Assembly (NCBI GenBank): GCA_031295385.1
Contig: JAUMOL010000007.1
Location: forward strand, 124,001 to 188,000
DNA from: Collinsella sp.
GTDB lineage: Bacteria > Actinomycetota > Coriobacteriia > Coriobacteriales > Coriobacteriaceae
Length of the DNA: 64,000 nt
Direction: 5' to 3'
Shown: positions 56,686-64,000 of the stretch, piece by piece
How the letters are laid out: each line of letters starts with the position of its first letter
Numbering within the stretch: position 1 is the first letter of the stretch
Notes under the pieces: generated by a model
Database searches by the model: none
Seen by the model: only the letters and a program-made list of their open reading frames with translations
What the model was told of the DNA's origin: nothing
Translations under genes and position numbers: made by a program

Positions 56686-56845
56686 GCTGAATAGTGGGTC
56701 GCGGTTTCCGGATGGGGTGGGTTGCGGAAAGTGCGACCCGGAATATTGCTCCGAAACGGGATGCGGTTTCCCTGACGCGCCTCAAACGGAAAGCGCATCC
56801 CATTCCGGAGCTCTAAAACGGGATGCGTTTTCCGCGCGGAAGAAT
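56686..56845. repeat. Tandem GGRTGCGGTTTCC hairpins
   Basis: GGGTCGCGGTTTCC pairs with GGAAAGTGCGACCC (about 56696-56740), and GGGATGCGGTTTCC with GGAAAGCGCATCCC (about 56758-56802). A third GGGATGCGTTTTCC half-copy follows at about 56820. No gene was found in 56317-56875. Confidence 0.6.
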
Positions 56846-56875
56846 TGTCGCAGCTGCGTTAAGCGGTGTCGCTCG

Positions 56876-57544
56876 TTACTCGCCCAGCACCAGCTTGGCG
56901 AGTTCGTCCTGGGTGTCCACCACGTAGTCGGCGCCGGCGGCCTCTAGCTCTGCGCGGCCGCGGAAGCCCCAGCTGACGCCCGCGCTCTTAAGGCTGGCGT
57001 TGTGACCGGTCAGGATATCGACATTGGAATCGCCCACGTAGAGCGTGGTTGCCGGATCGGCGCCCAGCTCCTCCATCACATGCAGCGTGACGGGCGCTTC
57101 GGGCTTGGGCGGAAATGCGTCCACACGGCCCTGCACCAGCGCAAAGCGCTCAGAGCCAAAATACTTCTCGATAAGCGGGGCTGCCGAAATATGATCTTTG
57201 TTGGTGAGCACGGCAAGCTGAACGCCCGCTGCGCGCAGACGGTCGAGCATCTCAATCGTGCCGGCGTAGGGTGAGGTGTGGTCCTCCTTGTGCTCGCCGT
57301 AATAAGCTCTAAACTCAGCAAGCGTTTGCTCAAACATGCGGCCGTCGCCCGCATATTCGGCGGGCATAAAGCGCTCGACCAGCTTGAGCATGCCGTTTCC
57401 CACCTTGTAGCGGTATTCGTCGACGGCAAACGTGGGCCAGCCGTGCGCCTCGCAGGTATGGTTGCCGGCGGCCGCCAGGTCCTCGATCGTGTTGAGGATG
57501 GTGCCGTCCAGGTCAAAAATCACATGGGAAAACGCTGCCGCCAT
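56876..57544 (-). CDS. HAD-family phosphatase (phosphoglycolate phosphatase-like)
   Basis: 222 residues. HAD motif I is FDLDGTILNT, motif II VLTNKD, the motif III Lys lies in the FPPKPE region, and motif IV is YVGDSNVDILTGHNA. A helical cap (about 20-85) gives the Gph/PGP type. It probably hydrolyses phosphoglycolate or another small phosphate ester. ATG 57544 follows GGGAG; ATG 57559 is less likely. Confidence 0.82.
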   Translation of the reverse strand: MAAAFSHVIFDLDGTILNTIEDLAAAGNHTCEAHGWPTFAVDEYRYKVGNGMLKLVERFMPAEYAGDGRMFEQTLAEFRAYYGEHKEDHTSPYAGTIEMLDRLRAAGVQLAVLTNKDHISAAPLIEKYFGSERFALVQGRVDAFPPKPEAPVTLHVMEELGADPATTLYVGDSNVDILTGHNASLKSAGVSWGFRGRAELEAAGADYVVDTQDELAKLVLGE

Positions 57545-57668
57545 GAAAGCTCCCGTCATTGGGTTTCAAAACGCACATCATAATACTGGGCTTCCGCGTT
57601 GGGCACGCTTGGAATCTGAACATCTCCAGGGATATCAAGCCACATCGCGCCGACCGCGCGATACCGCC

Positions 57669-58703
57669 CTAGCAAATTCTCGGTAACTGCTCTCCCACGA
57701 GCATGTCGAGGATGCGGGTCGATCCCCAGCCGGTGCGTACGCGCACGACGGGTCGAGCGCCCTCGGCAAGCGGCAGCACGCGACCGATGATGGCGGCGTT
57801 CTCGCCGTAGCGGGCGGCGCGCATGGCCGCCAGCGCGGCATCGGCCTGTTCGGCCGGCACCACGGCGACCATCTTGCCCTCGTTTGCTACCTGCAGAACG
57901 TCGTAGCCGAGCATCTCGCAGGCGGCCTGCACGTCGGGGCGCACGGGCACGGCATCCTCGTCGATCTCCATGGCAACGCCGCTGGCCTGGGCAAACTCGT
58001 TGAGCGTGGATGCCAGGCCACCGCGCGTGGGGTCGCGGAAGCAGCGGGTGTCGGGGGCGGCGGCGAGCACGTCGGCAATCAGGTGGTTGAGCGGCGCGGC
58101 ATCGCTTTCGATCGTGCTTGAAAACGCCAAGCCCTCGCGTTGGCTCATGATGGCGATGCCGTGGTCGCCCAGTGTACCCGAGACCAAGATGGCATCGCCG
58201 GGCTGGCAGTTTGCACCGCTGAGCGCTACGCCCGCGGGCACTTCGCCCACGCCGGCGGTATTGATGTAGACGCCGTCGGCACCGCCGCGCTCGACCACCT
58301 TGGTGTCGCCGGTGATAATCTTCACACCTGCCTCATGTGCCGTTTCGGCCATGGTCTGCACAATCTGGCGCAGCTTGTCCATGGGATAGCCCTCTTCGAG
58401 GATAAAGCCGCATGAGAGGTAGCGCACGTTGGCGCCCGAGGTCGCGACGTCGTTGACGGTTCCGCATACAGCGAGGCGGCCGATATTGCCGCCGGGGAAG
58501 AACTGCGGCGTTACCACAAAGCTGTCGGTCGACATGGCGATTCGCCCGCTTGCGGGCAGCGTAGCGACGCCGGCGTCGTTGCCCTCGAGCAGCTCGGGCG
58601 ACCCAAAGGCATTCAGAAAGACCTCATCGATAAGGCGCTTCATCATCTGGCCGCCGGAGCCGTGGCCCAGCAGGACAGTGCTATCGGTGGCAGTACGGGA
58701 CAT
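57669..58703 (-). CDS. hypE: Hydrogenase maturation protein HypE
   Basis: A 344-residue AIR-synthase-like ATPase. It dehydrates the carbamoyl group received from HypF on its C-terminal Cys to a cyanide ligand for the NiFe site. The N-terminal LLGHGSGGQMMKRLIDEVFL and the C-terminal end LPRIC, with the thiocarbamate Cys as last residue, are intact. It starts 48 nt after hypD and is the last hyp gene of the operon. Confidence 0.95.
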   Translation of the reverse strand: MSRTATDSTVLLGHGSGGQMMKRLIDEVFLNAFGSPELLEGNDAGVATLPASGRIAMSTDSFVVTPQFFPGGNIGRLAVCGTVNDVATSGANVRYLSCGFILEEGYPMDKLRQIVQTMAETAHEAGVKIITGDTKVVERGGADGVYINTAGVGEVPAGVALSGANCQPGDAILVSGTLGDHGIAIMSQREGLAFSSTIESDAAPLNHLIADVLAAAPDTRCFRDPTRGGLASTLNEFAQASGVAMEIDEDAVPVRPDVQAACEMLGYDVLQVANEGKMVAVVPAEQADAALAAMRAARYGENAAIIGRVLPLAEGARPVVRVRTGWGSTRILDMLVGEQLPRIC

Positions 58704-58751
58704 ATCGAAAACTCCAATCGTGGGTGGTGCCAGCGTGCGGGTGCGTCCGGG

Positions 58752-59864
58752 CTAGTCGCGGTATCTAAAGTACGCCGCGCAGCTGCCTTCGGAGCTCACC
58801 ATGCAGGGGCCGACGGGGTGTTCGGGCGTACATGCGTGGCCGAACAGAGGGCAGTCGCTCGGCGTGATGGCACCGCGCAGCACGTCGCCGCAGCGGCACC
58901 CGCGTGGCTCGACCGTCGCCTCAACGGGCACGTCAAAGCGGGTGCCGGCATCAAAGCGCGCGAATTCGGGTCGGATGGAAAGACCCGAGTTGGCAATCGG
59001 TCCCAGCCCGCGCCACGTGGTGTCGCACGGCTCAAATACCTGCTCGACCAGCTGGCGCGCCACGGGATTGCCGTCGGCATTGACGCCACGACGGTAGGCG
59101 TTGTCGATTGCGGGCTGCCCCTCAACAACCATCTGGACCAGCATGCAGATACCCTGCAAGATGTCGACCGGCTCAAATCCCGTTACCACGCCTGGAGTCT
59201 TAAACTCGTCGACCAAAAAGCTAAAGGGCGCCAAGCCCGTGATGGTGGCGACGTGGCCCGGCAGGATAAAGCCGTCGATGGCGGTCTCGGGGTCGTTAGA
59301 GATCGCACGCAGAGCCGGCGGCGTGGTCTTGTGAGCACAGTAGACCGAGAAGTTCTGGAGCCTGCGCGCGTCGGCCTCCAGGATAGCGGCGGCAATGGTG
59401 GGCGTTGTGGTCTCAAAGCCGACGCCCATAAAGATGACCGGGCGTTCGGGATTTTGCTCGGCAATGTCGAGTGCGTCGAGCGGAGAGTAGACGATGCGGA
59501 TGTCGCGCCCCGCCGCCTTTTGCGCGGCAAGCGAGGTGGACGATCCGGGCACGCGCATCATGTCGCCAAAGGTGGTGATGATGGCGCCGTCCATGTTGGA
59601 AAGCGCGATTGCGTGATCGATGTCGCGGTTGGCGGTGACGCAAACGGGGCACCCCGGGCCGCTTAGCAGTTTGAGTCCCGTCGGCATAATGGAGCGAAAG
59701 CCATAGCGGCCAATGCTCACGGTGTGCGTGCCGCAGACTTCCATAAGGTTGATGCTGCGGTTGCCGACAAGCTCATGAATACGATCGATGAGCTCGCGAG
59801 CCAGCTTGGGGTCGCGAAATGCCGAAAAGTCGATACCGGAGCGAACCGGCTGCGCCGCCGCCAC
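58752..59864 (-). CDS. hypD: Hydrogenase maturation protein HypD
   Basis: A 370-residue 4Fe-4S scaffold which, with HypC, assembles the Fe(CN)2CO unit. Conserved motifs are MEVCGTHTVSI, SGPGCPVCVT and FMGVGFETTTPTIAAAI, and the cluster cysteines lie towards the C-terminus (CRCGDVLRG, PLFGHACTPEHPVGPCMVSSEG). The start is GTG 59864, which overlaps the hypC stop by one base and follows a GAGG site. Confidence 0.95.
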   Translation of the reverse strand: MAAAQPVRSGIDFSAFRDPKLARELIDRIHELVGNRSINLMEVCGTHTVSIGRYGFRSIMPTGLKLLSGPGCPVCVTANRDIDHAIALSNMDGAIITTFGDMMRVPGSSTSLAAQKAAGRDIRIVYSPLDALDIAEQNPERPVIFMGVGFETTTPTIAAAILEADARRLQNFSVYCAHKTTPPALRAISNDPETAIDGFILPGHVATITGLAPFSFLVDEFKTPGVVTGFEPVDILQGICMLVQMVVEGQPAIDNAYRRGVNADGNPVARQLVEQVFEPCDTTWRGLGPIANSGLSIRPEFARFDAGTRFDVPVEATVEPRGCRCGDVLRGAITPSDCPLFGHACTPEHPVGPCMVSSEGSCAAYFRYRD

Positions 59865-60124
59865 TAGTATGCCTCGGCCGGGTTGGTGGCGAGCTGATCC
59901 TCTTCGGCCAGCTCGGTCATGGTGTTGACGAGCTCGAGTGTCTCTTGGGCTTCCTGTTCGTCGACAATCTGAATGCCAAAGCCGGCGTGCACGAGAATAT
60001 AGTCGCCTACCCGTGCCGTCGGCACGAGGCGTAGCGAAACGGGGCGCTCGATGCCCATCATGTCGACGGTCGCCTTAAGGTCGTCGTCGCGTTTGACCAC
60101 TTTACCGGGAACGGCAAGGCACAT
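59864..60124 (-). CDS. hypC: Hydrogenase maturation chaperone HypC
   Basis: An 86-residue HypC/HybG chaperone. The essential N-terminal Cys2 (MCLAVPGKVV) is present, as is the YILVHAGFGIQIVDEQEAQETLEL core. It carries the iron unit from HypD to the EchE precursor. Its length is normal. Confidence 0.95.
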   Translation of the reverse strand: MCLAVPGKVVKRDDDLKATVDMMGIERPVSLRLVPTARVGDYILVHAGFGIQIVDEQEAQETLELVNTMTELAEEDQLATNPAEAY

Positions 60125-60258
60125 AATGTTTCCCTTTTATACGTTTTGCGCTGGATAGGCGCCTAATTACCCATCAGTTGATGGTAGCGCTCGCGGGAGT
60201 CGCGAGCAAACGCGTTACACCTGTGAGACGGCGGCGCGCAGGCTGGCAAAACAGCCTA

Positions 60259-62727
60259 TCACGACGCCGTCTGCGCGAGGTGAGCGCGAGCGATGGCGGC
60301 CTGACCGTAGGCGATGCAGCCGTCGTTAACGGGCACGGTTTGGGGAATCAAGACCGTAAGGCCTGCGTTTTTAAGCTTGCGGGTGAGGAGCTGAAGCAAA
60401 AGTCGGTTCATGAACACGCCGCCCGAGAGCGCGACGGTGTCGATGCCCTCGTGCACGCAGATATCGCTGGCGATGCGCGCCGAGGAGCGCGCGACGGAGA
60501 CATGGAAATCGAGTGCGAGCCTGTCGGCGGGCGCTCCGGCTTCAATTCCTCCCAAAAGTGCCTCAAAGAGTGCTTTCTGGTCCAGAACATAGGGGCCGTC
60601 CAGCCACGATGGGCCAGATGCGAAATAGCCGGCGTTGTCGTCGGGAAAATGGGCGATTTCGTTGTCGAGCGCGCGCCAGGCAGCGGCTTCGAGTTCTATG
60701 GCGGGTTCGCCCTCGTAGGTTGCCTTGTCGCAGATGTCCAGAATTGCTGCCGCGGCATCAAAGAGACGCCCCATGCTGCTGGTACGCGGGCTGTTGATGC
60801 CGCGCTCGATCATGGTGGCTGTCACGCTGCGCGTTTGCTCGTCGAGGCTGTCCAAAAGCCGAGCGGCACCTGGGTGCTCGAGCAGGCCGAGCTCACTGAG
60901 CAGGGCAAAGGCGTTGCGGCGGGCGTCGCGCACGGAGGCCGCCCCACCGGGGAGCGCCCAGGTGCGCAAATGCGCGGCGCGCTCATAGCCGCCAAGGCTG
61001 GCAACAAGAAACTCGCCGCCCCAAATGGTCCCATCGGTGCCGGCGCCGGTGCCGTCAAAGGCGATGCCAAGGACGTGCGCGTCGGTTGTAAGCTGGCCCG
61101 CGGCGATGGCCTCGGCCATTACGCTCGCGATATGCGCATGATGGTGCTGCACCTCGACGAGCGGCAGATTGCATTTTCGCGCCTGCTCGCGCGCCCACTG
61201 GCCCGATAGATAGCTGGGGTGTACATCGCAGGCCAAGGCGGCGGGCGCCAAATCAAAGAGATCTTCCAAGCGCGTGCGCGCGGCGTTCCAGGCATCGAAG
61301 GTCCCGCCGTTTTCAACATCGCCGATATGTTGCGACACAAAACAGGTTGCCTTGCCGTTCGTCCCTTCACGCGTGAGCGCAATCGTGGCCTTTTGTTGTG
61401 GCCCGCAGGCAAGCACGCAGGACGGAGCGCGGTCGAGCGCCGGCAACGGCAGCGGCTGGGGTGCATATCCGCGAGCGCGGCGCACGGGCATAACGGTGCC
61501 GTCAACCACGCGCACCACGGAATCGTCATAGCGCGAGAGGATCGCGCGGTCGTTACCGAGCAACGCGTCGGCGATGCCGGCAGCAACGAGGTGTTCCCAG
61601 GCAAGGTCGTCGTCGGTCTCGATGGGTTCTTCGCTCAGGTTTCCGCTGGTCATGACGAGCGCGTGCATACCGCAGGCTTCTGCCGCGGCGAGCAACAGAT
61701 GCTGAAGCGGCGTATAGGGGAGCATGACGCCGAGCTCGGGCAGGTCGCGCGCGACGGACGGTGCGAGTACGAGGGCGTCGGAAGAATCGCCGTCGTTCCC
61801 GCAAACAGCCCGCCGGCGCAGCAGCACGATGGGGCGGATACTGCCGGCGAGCAGATCGCGTTCAGCATCGTCGATATGGCACAGGCGCCCGGCATCGGCA
61901 AGACTGCGCACCATGACGGCAAGCGGCTTATTGCTGCGGCGTTTGCGACGGCGCAACTCGGCCACCGCCTGCTCGTTGGCAGCGTCACAGGCTAGATGGA
62001 ATCCGCCCAGGCCCTTGATGGCGACGATGCCGCCGCTGGCCAGCAGCTCAGCGCAGCGCTCGATGATAGCGTCGCTGGCCTCGCGTGTGGTGCCGGCGGC
62101 CGGTGTCGCGGGCGAATTCCCGCACGCATCGCCGTTCACAGCCTCGCGCCACGTAATATGCGGTCCGCAATCAAAGCAGGCATCGGGCTGCGCGTGAAAG
62201 CGACGGTCGAGTGGATCGGCATACTCTGCGGCGCAGGCGGGGCACATGGGGAAACGGTCCATCGAGGTAGCCGCTCGGTCATAAGGCAGCGATCGGATGA
62301 TGGTAAAGCGCGGCCCGCAGTTGGTGCAGTTGATAAAGGGGTAGTGGTAGCGTCGGTCGGCGGGATCGAACAACTCGCACAGGCAATCGTCGCAGGTGGC
62401 GATATCGGGCGAGACGAGCGTCGTGTGCGCGGTCTGGTCCTGCGACGCCACAATGTGAAAGCCCTGCTCATCGGCAGTGCTCCAGCCGCCAGGCTCCAAA
62501 TCCGCAATATCGACTCGCTCAACGCGAGCCGCCGCGGGCGCATGCTCAGAAAGTGCAGCGACAAATCCGTCAACCGCCTCGGCACAAGCGTGTGCCTCGA
62601 TATGCACGCCGTCGCCCGCGTTGAGCACCCAGCCGCAAATGCCGTGCGTCATGGCCTCGCGATACACAAACGGCCGCATGCCGACGCCCTGCACAATGCC
62701 CGTTACATGGATATGCGCATGCCGCAT
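60259..62727 (-). CDS. hypF: Carbamoyltransferase HypF
   Basis: 822 residues. Acylphosphatase domain (about 1-90, VTGIVQGVGMRPFVYRE), two zinc fingers (about 105-190, CDDCLCEL...CTNCGP, CPACAAEY...CFDCGP), YrdC domain (about 210-390, IKGLGGFHLACDA) and Kae1-like domain (about 400-822, with VQHHHAHIASV and FDGTGAGTDGTIWGGEF). It makes the carbamoyl group that becomes cyanide in the NiFe site. ATG 62727 follows GAAGGAGGG. A gap of 134 nt separates it from hypC. Confidence 0.94.
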   Translation of the reverse strand: MRHAHIHVTGIVQGVGMRPFVYREAMTHGICGWVLNAGDGVHIEAHACAEAVDGFVAALSEHAPAAARVERVDIADLEPGGWSTADEQGFHIVASQDQTAHTTLVSPDIATCDDCLCELFDPADRRYHYPFINCTNCGPRFTIIRSLPYDRAATSMDRFPMCPACAAEYADPLDRRFHAQPDACFDCGPHITWREAVNGDACGNSPATPAAGTTREASDAIIERCAELLASGGIVAIKGLGGFHLACDAANEQAVAELRRRKRRSNKPLAVMVRSLADAGRLCHIDDAERDLLAGSIRPIVLLRRRAVCGNDGDSSDALVLAPSVARDLPELGVMLPYTPLQHLLLAAAEACGMHALVMTSGNLSEEPIETDDDLAWEHLVAAGIADALLGNDRAILSRYDDSVVRVVDGTVMPVRRARGYAPQPLPLPALDRAPSCVLACGPQQKATIALTREGTNGKATCFVSQHIGDVENGGTFDAWNAARTRLEDLFDLAPAALACDVHPSYLSGQWAREQARKCNLPLVEVQHHHAHIASVMAEAIAAGQLTTDAHVLGIAFDGTGAGTDGTIWGGEFLVASLGGYERAAHLRTWALPGGAASVRDARRNAFALLSELGLLEHPGAARLLDSLDEQTRSVTATMIERGINSPRTSSMGRLFDAAAAILDICDKATYEGEPAIELEAAAWRALDNEIAHFPDDNAGYFASGPSWLDGPYVLDQKALFEALLGGIEAGAPADRLALDFHVSVARSSARIASDICVHEGIDTVALSGGVFMNRLLLQLLTRKLKNAGLTVLIPQTVPVNDGCIAYGQAAIARAHLAQTAS

Positions 62728-62756
62728 GCGACCCTCCTTCGTTGAAATGTGTGCTG

Positions 62757-63269
62757 TTACAGCCCCAGGCTCTGCTTGGTGGCGGCGCACGTGAGCTCGC
62801 CGTGCTTAACGCCGCGCAGGCCCAGCAGGCGGTCGGCTAGTTCGTAGACGCGCTCGCCGCGACCCTTGAGTGCCAGAATCTCCAAGCAGTTGTGGTGATC
62901 CAAATGCACGTGCATCGTCGATACGATCTCGTCGGTGTAGTCGTGCTGCACCTCGTCCAGGCGGCGCGTCAGATCGCCTGTGTGATGGTCGTAGATCATA
63001 GTGAGCGACCCGATAACGTGCTCATCGGGCGTGCGCATCTGCTCTTTGGCGATCGAGGCGCGAATCAGGTCGCGCACGGCCTCGGATCGGTTGGCCACGT
63101 CGCCGCGGCGTGCGATCTGCTCGTCAAAACGGCGCAGCAGGTCGTCGGGTGCGGTAACCGAAAAACGGACCAGCTCGGAGCCGGAGCCACTACAGTGGCA
63201 GCCCGCGTCACCGTCCGCCCCGTGCGGATGCTCGTGCTCGTACCCGCAGCCGTGCTCGTGTTCGGCCAC
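62757..63269 (-). CDS. nikR: NikR-like nickel-responsive regulator with His/Cys-rich N-terminus
   Basis: 170 residues. A ribbon-helix-helix domain (about 33-80, LVRFSVTAPDDLLRRFDEQI, NRSEAVRDLIRAS) and a C-terminal ACT-like nickel domain with STMHVHLDHHNCLEIL carry the known NikR ligand pattern H-x-H...C. Before it lies an extra about 30-residue segment rich in His and Cys (MAEHEHGCGYEHEHPHG, GCHC), not usual in NikR and a probable extra metal site. Start GTG 63269 begins one base after the stop of the small upstream gene. Its place before hypF suggests nickel control of hydrogenase maturation. Confidence 0.83.
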   Translation of the reverse strand: MAEHEHGCGYEHEHPHGADGDAGCHCSGSGSELVRFSVTAPDDLLRRFDEQIARRGDVANRSEAVRDLIRASIAKEQMRTPDEHVIGSLTMIYDHHTGDLTRRLDEVQHDYTDEIVSTMHVHLDHHNCLEILALKGRGERVYELADRLLGLRGVKHGELTCAATKQSLGL

Positions 63270-63270
63270 C

Positions 63271-63519
63271 TTACACCAGCTTCACGGATCCGACGGAGTT
63301 GTGGTCGGCCTCGATGGCATCTTCGTAGCCCTCGAGTGCGTCGTGGGCCTCGTGCAGCGCGGCCATGGCTGCCTCGAGCTTGGCGCCGATGCGCTCCATG
63401 TCAAAATTCTCGGTCGCATGCAGCAGCTGATGGCTCCACTCATGAGCGAGCTCGATGGTGTCGTCGACCTGTTTGACGCTCATGGCAAGCTGGCTCATGT
63501 TCATTCCAACATCATGCAT
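63271..63519 (-). CDS. Small helical protein of unknown function, first gene of the hyp operon
   Basis: 82 residues, MHDVGMNMSQLAMSVKQVDD start, all-helical by composition, with several His, Met and Glu. No family was recognised. ATG 63519 follows GGAGATTTTCC. The stop is one base before the NikR-like start, so they are coupled. Given the context it may be a nickel- or hydrogenase-related accessory, but nothing in the sequence proves it. Confidence 0.6.
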   Translation of the reverse strand: MHDVGMNMSQLAMSVKQVDDTIELAHEWSHQLLHATENFDMERIGAKLEAAMAALHEAHDALEGYEDAIEADHNSVGSVKLV

Positions 63520-63596
63520 GGAAAATCTCCTTTTGTATGGGGCAGTTCAGTGGCTCAGATTTTACTACGCCCGCTCTGCGCGCAGCTGCATAAGAA

Positions 63597-63629
63597 AACG
63601 GGTACGAGTCTGTGCGACCCGCACCCGTT
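63597..63629 (-). terminator. Terminator after thioredoxin
   Basis: On the minus strand AACGGGTGCG pairs (one wobble) with CGTACCCGTT, followed by TTCTTATG. It separates trxA from the hyp operon. The remaining gap 63520-63750 shows nothing else certain. Confidence 0.55.
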
Positions 63630-63750
63630 CACTGGGGGCTGTTTGTGACTACCATACTATCCGTGGTTGCACTCGGTGCATCCAGAAGTCCGGCGAGCGG
63701 TGCAAAAGCGCTCATGGACGGCAGGCAGACGGCAACATGTAACAAGCGTA

Positions 63751-63999
63751 TTACAGATGCTTTTCCAGCAGCGCCTGCAGCCTCGCCTTGGGCAGAGCGC
63801 CAACCGAGCGGTCAATCTCCTCGCCGTTCTTAAACACAATCAGCGTGGGGATGCTCATGACGCCATACTTCATGGCCAGGTCCTGGTTGTCGTCGACGTT
63901 GCATTTGGCAACGGCAAGCTTGCCCGCCAGCTCATCGGCAACCTCGTCAACGATGGGCGAGAGGGAGCGGCAGGGACCGCACCACGGTGCCCAAAAATC
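63751..63999 (-). CDS. trxA: Thioredoxin (5' part outside the window)
   Basis: A partial frame of 82 residues plus stop, running in from the right edge. It begins DFWAPWCGPCRSLSP with the WCGPC active site, then VAKCNVDDNQDLAMKYGVMS and the cis-Pro segment IPTLIVFKNGEEID. The missing N-terminus (about 20-25 residues) and start codon lie beyond 64000. It is a general disulfide reductase; its stop is TAA at 63751-63753. Confidence 0.92.
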   Translation of the reverse strand, partial: DFWAPWCGPCRSLSPIVDEVADELAGKLAVAKCNVDDNQDLAMKYGVMSIPTLIVFKNGEEIDRSVGALPKARLQALLEKHL

Positions 64000-64000
64000 A

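Overview
The window is high-GC and densely coded. It looks like a chromosomal segment of a Coriobacteriia gut actinobacterium, most likely Collinsella. The grounds are the Ech-type hydrogenase, several LuxR-type two-component systems, an LPXTG surface protein built of pilin-like repeats, an NRMT-type Mg2+ transporter (a group described from Eggerthella lenta), and intergenic regions crowded with short palindromic repeats. The genus call is inference; no rRNA or tRNA gene was seen.

Layout. 1-2811: end of an Ech [NiFe]-hydrogenase operon (echC-D-E-F). 2812-10330: a 2088-residue wall-anchored adhesin, bracketed on both sides by two kinds of about 157-bp palindromic elements in mirror order B-A-gene-A-B. 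10331-19146: a LuxR-type two-component system (minus strand), divergent from an ABC-2 exporter, then a MacB/FtsX-like exporter. 19266-24871: methyltransferase, DUF362 ferredoxin protein, anchored alpha/beta hydrolase, hemolysin III and CNNM/HlyC proteins. 24896-28489: a stand-alone cyanophycin-synthetase-N-like protein, YtxH and PRC-barrel proteins, and a degenerate polysaccharide deacetylase. 28527-31933: a structured leader, an MgtE_N/CBS membrane protein and an NRMT transporter. 32477-38228: OatA-like acyltransferase, ribokinase, nucleoside hydrolase, luxS and a DUF4867 protein. 38398-42397: two membrane sensor proteins plus a response regulator. 42588-46882: lipoprotein, SPFH and zinc-ribbon cluster. 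47270-48814: membrane LuxR regulator. 48997-52076: MgtA-type Mg2+ ATPase with a leader holding a candidate 23-codon ORF. 52204-57544: pyrE, a Fic protein bounded by identical palindromes, PTS IIA, a lipoprotein and a HAD phosphatase. 57669-63519: hydrogenase maturation and nickel genes (small protein, nikR-like, hypF, hypC, hypD, hypE). 63751-63999: 3' part of thioredoxin.

Two themes join the parts. First, the Ech hydrogenase at one end and the hyp/nikR operon at the other form one functional unit: the large subunit needs HypCDEF for its Fe(CN)2CO centre, but it ends right after its last cysteine motif, so it should need no maturation protease. Second, magnesium: an MgtA-type pump and an MgtE_N/CBS-NRMT pair each have long leaders with hairpins and a candidate short ORF. 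The strongest leads for something undescribed are these two leaders, a two-copy hairpin element whose stems differ by compensating changes, and the mirror-arranged palindromes around the adhesin.
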